Source: Candolleomyces eurysporus
Taxonomy: Eukaryota > Basidiomycota > Agaricomycetes > Agaricales > Psathyrellaceae
Length of the DNA: 64,000 nt
NCBI GenBank assembly: GCA_027579435.1
Contig: JANBPK010001195.1
Location: 87,151 to 151,150 of the forward strand
Direction of reading: 5' to 3'
Shown: piece after piece, positions 11,944-21,330 of the stretch
Layout of the letters: the number at the start of each line of letters is the position of its first letter
Numbering within the stretch: the first letter of the stretch is position 1
The notes under the pieces: generated by a model
Seen by the model: only the letters and a program-made list of their open reading frames with translations
Told to the model about the DNA's origin: nothing
Databases searched by the model: none
Translations under genes and position numbers: made by a program

Positions 11944-13484
11944 CTGCAGATAGAGACCCGGAGATTTTAACACCGATTTGTTCAGTAGGTAGCGGCTTCA
12001 AAGGTTATTGGGATCTGCCGCATGTAGATTGGTCCTACCGCGCCAGTCAGACTTGACTACCACCCCAACAAGAATAAGGCATTGCTATATGCCGAACTTG
12101 ACATGGCTCTCAAATCAGGATAAGCTGGTAGGAGGGGAACAGGAGCTTTAAGTTGAGGACCGAATGTATTGTGAATGCGTAATTGGACAAGTGTTACTAG
12201 GCAGGCGATTATCTAGTAGAATTCTTTCGCCTCTGAACTACCGGTATTCTTAACGTGGTAACCAAGCGTGATTCCTGTTCCGTGGATTTGGGAAAGGAGA
12301 AGAGGTGGAGCTTGAAGAAACCAACAGTAAGGTCGAGACCTTGAGGAACCTCGTTGAATCCAAATGGTGGAATGACGGAGTCACCATATCCTATCTTTAA
12401 ACCCCTCCTTTCCTTGAGAAGATGCAGTATTTGGTAATTTTCCGGCACGTCGGTGAGGGGAGCTGCAAGAGGATAACGGTTCCGGTCAGTCCTACCAGAT
12501 TCTTTGCCAAGAAGATGGTTTACTCACTGATGCTCAAGTTCGCATGGTCAAAGTAGAAACAGGCAAGATGCCAATCACCCGCCAGCCTACTGATATCGAT
12601 GTTCATTCCATATTTCATCTCCTCGTCTACCTCGACTTCTACCATCCCTTCTCGATACATGTCATCTCCCCCGGGCATTAAAACCACTCCATTGTCTTGA
12701 TCGTACTGTTCCTTTAATGGAAAGAATTCAACCTTCACATACTGCGAAAGATTATTACTGATGTGAAAGTCAAGTTGGAAGTAGTAGTGAGCCGCGGAGC
12801 GTAGAATGCGGCTGAGGGTACCATCGTAGAGATCGATGACATGGGGTAAGTGGGTGAAACCGCAGTTTGTTGAAAATCTGTCCAAGACATTGAAAGTGAC
12901 TTGTGATCCTCCAGCGGGGACGATCTCGAGCTGCGCTTTAGCTTTGTCGACCAATTCGATTCTACAGGGATCATTGCTCCCTTTCCCCGAAAATGACGAT
13001 GCAATCCTCTTGAATAATGGGAGGTGTAGGATTTCCGCAGGAGCATGGACTCGAAGGCCTTCCCGGTCACCCGATTCGGTCTGAATGGCGATACAGGAGG
13101 CTGGGAAATCGCGAGACATTTCATGGAGAGGTAGAAGGAGAGTGTAGAGGAGATGGATTCGCCTCTCCTTCGTCTGACCCAAAGGTTTCGATCCGCCCAG
13201 TAACGCTTCAGTACTCTGGTAAAGTGTAAATTGTGCATTCTTCGTAATGCCGTGGGCTTTCCCGGCGCCCAATCTCAGGCCTTTGTCCCGGTGCCACTCG
13301 ACCATGTATATCCCTCGCAGCACATGAAACTTCTTGGGAAATTCAAGGCCTAGCCTAGGACACAGTAGCGTAGAATCAGCGGTCCATTTTCTCGATCATG
13401 TTGAACTTACTCATCAGCAATCGCAGTCGTGTCCAAAACCTCTACATCAGCATATTTGACGGGCGTTAGACGTGCGAAGCCCAT
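11732..13484 (-). CDS. C14 caspase-family C-terminal module, no protease domain
   Basis: Predicted exons 13484-13411, 13354-12528 and 12462-12209 give about 384 residues. The sequence matches the region that follows the caspase domain in Agaricomycete C14-type proteins: an AGKAHGITKNAQFTLY segment after residue 45, a middle part with EMKYGMNIDISRL and ACFYFD, and a last exon with IGYGDSVIPPFGFNEVPQG and GFFKLHL. The p20 caspase domain (His/Cys dyad) is absent and no upstream exon supplies it. A second version of the last exon, with the same acceptor phase, lies downstream at 11943-11732 (IGYGNSVIPLFGFNKVPEG). It could serve as an alternative terminal exon or be a relic. The gene is divergent from the NACHT gene at 13793. 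Family assignment is from recalled sequence pattern; function is unknown. Confidence 0.65.
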
Positions 13485-13792
13485 TGTTATCGCGAGCGAG
13501 CGATCGCAACTTGGTTACACAAAGCGGGTCGAAGAAGTTTCAAACGTACAGACCAAGTACAGACGCGGACAGATTGAGTAGCAAGTGAGTTGAGCCTTTG
13601 GCCGTTCAAATACCTGAGAAGCCATATCATTAGCTGCGGATCCCCCTTGATAAGATTAGATGTGCCTACTGTACTCCTGCGTCCCTGCGGAGCTTGACAT
13701 GTGCACTATTGGCTTTACGGGTCCTGCCCTTTACCATCATCTGTCCTTGTCCTACCAAACAGCTTTGTTGCGATATTTAGTAGACGGGCTCT
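13485..13792. promoter_or_regulatory. Shared divergent promoter region
   Basis: Only 308 bp separate the ATG of the C14-module gene (minus) from the ATG of the NACHT gene (plus). The region must hold both promoters, so coordinated expression is possible. I see no clear TATA box or operator. Confidence 0.45.
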
Positions 13793-16149
13793 ATGGAGTT
13801 TTACACTGGAGCACAAAATGTTGACGGTGGCTTTCACAACTCGACTTTCGTAACCGCCAACAATTTCCACCAGCATCGTCCAACGCCGGAAGGTGGGCAG
13901 GAAGTCTTCATATCGATATCTGCCTCTGCTTACCGAACCTTAAGATCTCCACAGCCTGCTTCGCCCTGTTCCCGACGCCTCCCACACTCGAGATCGTAAC
14001 AAATCTCCGCCAAATTCTGCCTGTTCTCCAGGGACGAGGGTGGAGGTGGTCGACAAGATCATCTCATGGGCCAGGAAACCAACCGCTCCAAAACATCACA
14101 TTTACGTGCTCCACGGTTATGCTGGCTGTGGCAAGTCAGCGATTTCTCAGAAGGTCTCGGAAAGTCTTCAAGAGGATAACAAGTTGGGCGGCAGCTTCTT
14201 CTTCTTCCGGAATTCGGGGGACAGGAGCACAATGACTAGGTTCGCCACCACCCTCGCCAGCCAACTAGCATCCGCAAGCTCTTCGATGCGCCGCTATATC
14301 AAGACCGCCGTGGACGCAGAGCCAAGCTTGCTGGCAAGCGGTCCATCGCTGAAGGTGCAACTTGATCGACTGGTGTACAAGCCATTTCAAAAAGCCGCAT
14401 GGTTGCCCATCGCCACCCGGTGGCGCTTCACCACCGTCCCCTTCGTCATTGTGATTGATGGCCTTGACGAGTGTGAGGACAAGGAGGGCGTAGAAGACTT
14501 CATAGTTTCGATGCTGGAGTACTTCGAGAAGAACCCAACCACCCCGCTCCGATTCTTCATCACCACTCGGGTTGAGCAGCACATTCAAAGCAGGCTGAAG
14601 GCTGACGAGGTTCATTTGGAGGACCTCGCCACTCATGGATCACGAAATGATATCATTCTCTTCCTGCGGAACTCATTCGGACTCGCAGCGAAGCGTGACC
14701 CTGTCATCGAGGCATACGTCCAACAACACGGGGATTGGCCCAACCAAGCCGACACTGATACGTTGGTGGATCACATTGACGGATCGTTCATCTTTGCATC
14801 GGGTTTGTCGAAATACATTCTGGGGCCCACGAACGACAATCTGACCCCGATGCAACGTCTTCCTTTAACCCTTAATATGAACCCAGGACTTGATGGGCTC
14901 TACTCCCAAACCCTTGCTCGATCGCAGCACCTCCCTCACTTCTTCGATATCGTCGCGGCCATCGCCTTGGTGGAAGCCCCACTCCCAATCTCTTCGCTTG
15001 CCGAACTCCTTGGACTGAAAAATTATGAAGTAATTCACGTCCTTGTCGATTTACAGGCAATCATCCAGGTTCCTGGAACCGACGAAGAAAAACCAATCAC
15101 CCTATGCCACACCTCCCTTCGCGACTTTCTCAAGACCGAGAACAGGTCGCGATGCTTCTTCGNCCCCCCCTCGATTTCACATTCGCCTCGCCTTTCTCTG
15201 TTTCTCCCTTCAATTTAGCAAGTCCCGCTTAGTCGAGCGAGTGAAGGAAGCCAACCTGAGCGGCTTAGACTATGCCGCCAAGTATGGCTACATTCACTGG
15301 GCCCGCTATTGGGAGGAGCAAACCGACGACTTCTCCCTCGAAGACGTGCGACAGGAAGCTGGAGGATTGCAGCACGACTCGGAGCTTTTCTTGGCGCTCG
15401 GCTTCGTTCGAAGTCTTGGCGGGATGCCGATACTGCGCCCTTCCATCCGGGAGAACATGATACTCAACTGGCCTAAATGTCTTGCATCGGCTGTCGAACT
15501 GCACCCCTCCGTGTTCATTGATCACAGTTTGACGAAGATTCCGGTTGTGGGTCCCCTCCATGAGGTCAGAACGCTGGAATTGCCCATCGATACTCATGGA
15601 ACTGTGTTCTCGTTGAGCGCCCATATGTTCGAAGCCTTGAGCTCCAACGTCGAGCTTGCGGCGAGGTCCATTCAAGCAACGATAGGACCGTACAAATCTC
15701 TTTCATTTCCGCACATTATTACATGGGAGGTGAGTGGTCACCATTGCCAATGAGGTTCTATTCTTAGTTTCTCTTAGCACGGCGAAGAGGACACGAACTC
15801 CATCGTCTTGGCTCCAAGAGTACCGTGGGGGATTCTTTCACCACTACATATCTTCGAAGTGAGCTACATGTTTCTCGCGAAATAGCCCTCTGACTGATGT
15901 CTTGATCTTACAAATGATTTTCAGATGCTTCGATCGGCAGTAGTGAGACACAATGAAAGATTTCTGGGCGAAGATTTCCGTCTGATGTTAACCACTGCAC
16001 AGCGCATTGCTGTGCGAAAACAAGTGAAAGTCATGACGAGACTTACTGCGCAGCATAGCCCATTCGGCACTCCGTCCTCCTTGCGTCAATTTCCTCCAAT
16101 GCCGAAGAGAAGGGTCGCGGGGCCATCGGAAGGTTCTTTATCGGCTTAG
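13793..16149 (+). CDS. NACHT-domain NTPase (fungal NLR-like)
   Basis: STAND-class ATPase of the kind used in fungal NLR-like immune and incompatibility receptors. Predicted exons 13793-13892, 13945-15729, 15778-15858 and 15925-16149, about 729 residues. The first exon (MEFYTGAQNVDGGFHNSTF) matches the N-terminus common in Agaricomycete NACHT proteins. It is followed by a linker, then the P-loop GYAGCGKS, Walker B FVIVIDGLDE, a sensor-like FFITTR and a HTSLRDFL winged-helix-like end. The N at 15163 breaks the frame at a C run; omitting it restores FFAPPRFHIRLAF and the rest of the protein. No WD40, ankyrin or TPR repeats follow, so the protein ends without a recognisable sensor domain. The C-terminus (SLSAHMFEALSSNVELAAR) recurs in the downstream pseudogene. 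Confidence 0.8.
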
Positions 16150-16572
16150 CTGGACCGTATGAATACCTATTTACTAATGACTGAACTTTCCAGTATGAGC
16201 TCTTATTGACTGTCTCAGGACCTGCTAATCTTTTGGACTGTCGTATAAATTCATATGCACAATCTCTATGATATGTATATAGTACCTGATAATATTTCAA
16301 CCACTTGGCCTGTAGAATGCAGCGCTGGAATTGGTGGAAATCAACGCTAATCACTTTGTCTTGGTGAACCTCTTGAAAGCCGCGACCCTAGGAAGGCTTA
16401 CCTAGTCCAAGACAACGGGATGCACTGGTATTTGACCAGTCCCAATACTGGACCAATCAGATCAGATGCGCCAGGAACTGCTTCGTGTTGAGTGGATCTT
16501 GCTCGACCATCATCTGCCTTCTACACTCGACAGACGAAACAACCCCGCTATCTCAACTGACCGACGGTTTCT
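16150..16572. other. Spacer between NACHT gene and NACHT pseudogene
   Basis: About 420 bp after the NACHT stop codon. AT-rich 3'UTR-like sequence, then sequence parallel to the upstream region of the intact copy (compare 13730-13792 with 16495-16572, both holding ATCATCTG...CCTTG/CCTTC-like and GGTTTCTATG/GGCTCTATGG stretches). No gene is supported. Confidence 0.4.
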
Positions 16573-17344
16573 ATGCAGTTTTACCCTGGAGCGCGTCATA
16601 TTGAGTGTGGGTTTCATAACTCAACTTTCATCACGGCCGAAATTTTCTACCAGCACCGCCCGAATACACTGGGAGGCGGCCGGGAAAAGACCTCTTGCTC
16701 AATAGCTCCAATGTCAAAATCAGCGGCGTACCTAAATTATAGACCACCACACCCAGTTTCGCCCTATTCCGGATGCCTCCCACACACACAAAACCGGAGG
16801 ATGTCTCCGTCAGATTCTGCGTGCTTCTGGGACCAGGGGTCAGTAGAATCATGTCATGTTCCTGGGCTAGTGGAAAAATTATCCAGCAAACTTATGTTTA
16901 CTTGCTTCACAGATATGCTGGCTCCAGGAAATCCGCTATCTCCCAAGAGTCTCGAAAGGACTTCATCAGGATGGGTGCTTGGCCTTGGTCGGGAACTTCT
17001 TTTTCTTCACAAAATTTCGAAGATAGGAGCAGGATGAGTAGGTTGCCACCACTCTTGCCTGTCAGCTAGCCTCGGCGGTCTCTCAACACCATACGGGAGT
17101 TATGACGTTTCATTAGCCCAAATATTTGGCAATGGCCCTCAACAGCGGCCTCTTCATTACTCTCAGCCTTTTGGAGTGCCCCATTTCAAACCCTTTTAAG
17201 GGAGAACAGATGCCCGATCTAGAAGATTTGATCGTCTCCTTGAACGGCCGCCTATTCGACGCCCTCAGTGCCAACGTGAACCTTGGGGTGAGAGTTTTTC
17301 AACCGAAACTTAGTCCTGGGCCGTTGCACGGGATTCCGCGCTAG
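16573..17344 (+). pseudogene. Broken NACHT NTPase copy
   Basis: A decayed partial copy of the preceding NACHT gene in the same orientation. It begins with MQFYPGARHIECGFHNSTF, parallel to the intact start. It then has the SHTQNRRMSP-like linker in shifted frames, a mutated P-loop (RYAGSRKSAISQ instead of GYAGCGKSAISQ) near 16912-16947, and a piece of the C-terminus (LFDALSANVNLGVR) near 17248-17290. Most of the ATPase core, including Walker B, is missing, and frames change several times. The lost Gly-Lys context argues against ATP binding even in a spliced product. Confidence 0.75.
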
Positions 17345-17925
17345 GAGATGAGCCGAGGTCCCTGCAACTTGCCGCATGTAAGGAGTGGGGTATATATAAC
17401 TTTGCATCGTCTTGTGAATTAGCACAACTACGACCTCAGGAAGCTATTCTAATGACTGTGAAAATAACACTGCAGCAAATGTCGCTCCTGGATGAATCGT
17501 AAGTGAGTAATCCCTCTTGCTCATCAGTCGCCAACTTAAATTGAAGTTGTTGCTACGATTCATCTCCCAAGGCGTTTCAATGCGCAGTATTGAGGTACTG
17601 TGAGAAACCCCAAGTTAACGATGACCGCCTTGTCCTTGCTTGGTAACTCCTAGACGTCTACAGAGTGGCCCCACTGAAGGAGTTGAAATCATGACTCGGC
17701 AGACCGCTGTCCTCGTGCCAGTTTCCCGCAAGCCGAAGGGAGGAGGCCCAGGGACATGCCAGAATTTTTGATCTGGTTGTCGGAGATGATTTCAGGGATG
17801 CAGAGTGCCCGGTATACTCTTATGCAATACAAGTGAGTTTGACTCTTGAGCAACTCTCTTGAGCTCATCCGGTGAACGAACAGCGATACTAGCGAGCGAG
17901 ATCAAGCAAAAAATAATATTTTCAT
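17345..17925. other. Intergenic between NACHT relic and tRNA-Thr
   Basis: About 580 bp. It probably includes further decayed NACHT C-terminal exon sequence (a CTGCAGCAAATG stretch near 17470 recalls the last exon acceptor), but no frame is supported. Confidence 0.35.
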
Positions 17926-17997
17926 TCCTTCTAGCCGACTCGAACGACTGACCTCGTCATTACTAGTGACGCGCTCTACCAACTGAGCTAAGAAGGA
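17926..17997 (-). tRNA. tRNA-Thr(AGT)
   Basis: A 72-nt cloverleaf without intron. Acceptor arms TCCTTCT/AGAAGGA pair fully, the D-stem is GCTC/GAGC, the anticodon stem CGTCA/TGACG encloses loop CTAGTAA with anticodon AGT, and the T-arm is AGTCG-TTCGAGT-CGGCT. An identical gene lies at 26755-26826 on the other strand. Confidence 0.95.
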
Positions 17998-18204
17998 CGA
18001 CATCTTCTGTTTTTCCGATGTGCATATGTGTCTAAGCAACCCTTCCACGGAGCCGAACTTTCCGAAATGCCGGGGGACAGCCGCATCAAACCTTATCACG
18101 CAACTATACAGCATGACCACGCTCGGCGAACGCCGAAAATCATTGAGAAATCAACACAGGTAAGGACCAAGGACCATCGTCATCGTCGCCGACAGCCAGC
18201 AGCC

Positions 18205-18875
18205 ATGGTCAACGTCCCCAAGTATGTCGAACCTACGTCCCCGTTATGCAAGTACTGATATTCTCCCTTATAGGACCCGAAGGACCTGTAAGTTCCAACC
18301 ACGTTCATAATCTGGAGGCGTAGATGCTGAGGTTGGGATGATTTCGCCAGTCTGCAAGGGCAAGACTTGCAAAAAGCACACGTACGTCGTCGATGCACTC
18401 TTGGATTACCGCAGAAGAATCTAATGCGATGCCGGGATAATTAGCCCTCACAAGGTCACCCAATACAAGAAGGGAAAAGATTCCCTCTTCGCCCAGGGAA
18501 AGCGTCGTTATGACCGAAAGCAATCAGGTTATGGTGGTCAGACCAAGCCCGTCTTCCACAAGAAGGTGCGGCCCACGGCGATTTTATCTCAAGATTAGCG
18601 TTATCTTACAGGCTGTATAGGCGAAAACAACAAAGAAGGTCGTGTTGCGTATGGAATGCACTGTCTGCAAGTACAAAATGCAGATTGCCCTCAAGCGCTG
18701 CAAACAGTGCGTCCTTCCCTCCGTTTTTCCATGCGCCGTCTCTTATATTTGATCTGTAGTTTCGAGCTTGGTGGCGAGAAGAAGACCAAGGGTGCTGCCC
18801 TCACTTTCGTACGTTGTCGCCTTACTATAACGGCCATTGGTGTCATTCCTTACTTTTACCCTCCACATCCAGTAA
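18205..18875 (+). CDS. RPL42: Ribosomal protein eL42 (L44/L36a)
   Basis: Component of the large ribosomal subunit near the tRNA exit site. Seven predicted exons: 18205-18221, 18274-18287, 18351-18381, 18445-18565, 18621-18706, 18760-18808 and 18873-18875. They give 106 residues, the usual family length. The sequence is highly conserved ([20 protein letters not shown], then [11 protein letters not shown], and the zinc-ribbon cysteines C12, C17, C72 and C77). The last intron separates the final Phe codon from a TAA that stands alone in its exon. Before exon 5 there are two acceptors nine bases apart; the upstream one would create an in-frame TAG, so the downstream one is required. Residue 56 is Pro, the form associated in other fungi with cycloheximide sensitivity. 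Confidence 0.95.
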
Positions 18876-19247
18876 TTGCATTGTTTATCGATTTCTTTTC
18901 CTCTCCACACCACATGTATGGCCAACATATGACGAATATGAGCACACCTGGGCATGATTTATGCGACTCCTTTGCACTGAGTGTTCATTCTTCCGAATGT
19001 ATCGAAACCAAGTTTAGAGCTCTATCGGTCGATTCGGTAGGGTCCCAACTATACACGTTTCCACATCTGCTGCGCTTGACAGTAATGGATATGCACATGA
19101 CTGCACAGCAATCTCAAAATGGCTCTGAGAAGACAGCACCGTGGTGCACGGTCTGGATCTTCCCATACCTCAAGGCAAGTATAAGTACACGAGGTATATT
19201 AGCGCCCAAGGGCCCACTTTCTTTCTCTACCATCTCATCCCACGTCG

Positions 19248-21067
19248 ATGGGGAAGAAGAGTAAGAAAAGAGCGAGGAATCCTCTCCTCGGTCCTCCGCC
19301 CACTGGCTCCCCTCCTGCTTCACCTTCCCCCTCTCAACCCTCGACGATGACAACGACAGATGAGGATACGAGCAAGCCAGCGCCCACGCCCAACTGGAAG
19401 CTCTTCTTCTCCCAAGGCTTAGAGGGCTATGACGAAACTTGGGAGTTGCTCATACCGCTCTTTGAGCAACTCCAGCCAGTCTGCGCCGACGTTGCGAACC
19501 CTACTCTCGATGTGCTCACTTTTGCTCACACCGCCCATTATTTCTCCGTCCTTCATGTTGAGAAGATAGCGGATGAAGATGAGAAGTCCGGCAATGAGGA
19601 GGATTCGAGTTTGGATACTTGCCGGGGTAATGTGAGTACCGTTGAAGCTGATATGCACAAGAGGTTATGTGCTGATCAAGATACGCCCCATTGACAACAG
19701 ACAAGCGCCCGCACTCAGGGTGTTTCATTCAGCGATTATAGCAACGATTTTGGCAACGAAGCCCTAGGCAGCAGCAATCAATGGGTATGTCGTCAGAGCC
19801 ATTGCTTGCAAGATCTTCTAACACCTTCTCAGGCACCGACGGTAAACCCTCAAGCCAAGACCCCCATTGGCCTTCTCTACCTTCACAGCTCCCAAAATGT
19901 TGACGATTACTTGCGAAGCGGAGAGCTCAACGTTGGCGTTTTCATCGACGAAAAGCATCGGGGCAGAGGCTACGGCCGCCAAGCCATCCAAAAAGCCCTC
20001 CAGGTCGCTTTCGAGGACCAGAACTGTCATCGCGTGCAAGCTGTCCTAGTGGACAGCCCCTACAAGGATCAGGCTCTCAGTCTTTTCATGATGTCGTACG
20101 TTATCTCTTCATTTCACATCGTTCACAGATCACCTCACTGACTCGACTCCTGCCACGTTCCCGTCCTTCTATTTCATTTTGGGTTTAATGTGGGTGTACT
20201 TTACCCGACTTGAACAGCGGTATGGGCCACGAGGGCGTCAGGAGGCGAGGCTTCCGTAGTCCATGGGACTTTGAATTCAAGGACGTCACGTACCTAGGCC
20301 TCCTTGCCACCGACTGGTTCATACGCGACCAGGCCCTCTTCAAGAATAAGACCAAGTGGACACCGGCGGTCAAATCGTTATGGGACGAAATGTTTGCCCG
20401 ACATCAGCGCGAAAGGGAAGAGCTCCTGCGTATGGAAGACCGGAAGATGTCCGGTAACGGCAAGTTGAAGCGCACGAGCTCAATGGAGACAATCAAGCAG
20501 GTGGCGACGAGTACCATAAACGCGCTGAGCGACTACACCGATGACGATATGTACGACGAGTCGGAGTCGGTCGAGGATGACGATTCGGAGAGTGTACGGC
20601 CCGGGAGTGTCGCGTCGTCTTCATCGTCGTCTGCCTTTTCGGTGGTCTCGGCCCAGTCACCTCATAAGCGCCGACGCACCAGCCGGGAGACCGACGGAAC
20701 CTCAGGCTCTTGGTCGAGTCGTGGTGGCTCGTTACCTCCATCTAGCAACGGGTCAGAAGCAGATGACTATGTTTTCGACGATGACGAAGAAGTCGCCAGC
20801 AGCCCCCTCAGCAACCTCATCGCTGCACCAGAAAGGCATATTCCCGAGGGCTTGATGAACTGGCTGACGGAATCGTCGACGCGTGCCGTTGGTGTTGACG
20901 TTAGCGAGCCTCATCGTGGACACAGTCCTACCCTCAGCGAAGATTCCGACCTCACGGAAATTTCGGACGGTTATGCTACCTCGACTTCGTCCCGATGGGA
21001 TGTCATCGAGCGTGGCAGTACCCCCGGTCTCTCCGATCTCGATGATGACGACGCCGCTAACATGTAA
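19248..21067 (+). CDS. GNAT-family N-acetyltransferase
   Basis: Predicted exons 19248-19631, 19701-19784, 19833-20095 and 20218-21067, about 526 residues. The N-terminus is basic (MGKKSKKRARNP) and Pro/Ser-rich. A GNAT fold spans roughly residues 60-300: PIGLLYLHSS (beta strand), VGVFIDEKHRGRGYGRQAI with the acetyl-CoA-binding R/Q-x-x-G-x-G motif, NCHRVQAVLVD, and a final MGHEGVRRRGFRSPW segment. The C-terminal 220 residues are Ser/Asp/Glu-rich and probably disordered, with a possible nuclear signal at HKRRRTS. The substrate cannot be told from the sequence. Splice phases all agree. Confidence 0.8.
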
Positions 21068-21330
21068 TTTCTACCCCACCTGCTCCGGATTTTTCTTGAC
21101 TCTCATCCGCGTTATTGTAATATACCACTATGCAAGTTCGGTTCGGCATTGATACAGACCATTTGTACTTGTAGGCTAGAACACACGAATCAAACGCTGC
21201 TGTGCTTTTTCGTAGAAACCGTTGACTCTGCTTCATGGGTCCTCTCTAAGATTTACCGAGACTACTAAACAAGGGGATTATGGGTACAGTATTTATTTTT
21301 CTTCTTTCACACCGACGTCATCGGGCCTGG

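Noticed and set aside
13893..13944. Apparent in-frame stop near the NACHT N-terminus
   Set aside because: A 52-nt intron (GTGGGC...TTAAG) removes it and gives the family-typical linker VPDASHTRDRNKSPP.
16043..16354. 103-codon minus-strand frame
   Set aside because: Overlaps the last NACHT exon on the opposite strand and has no family resemblance.
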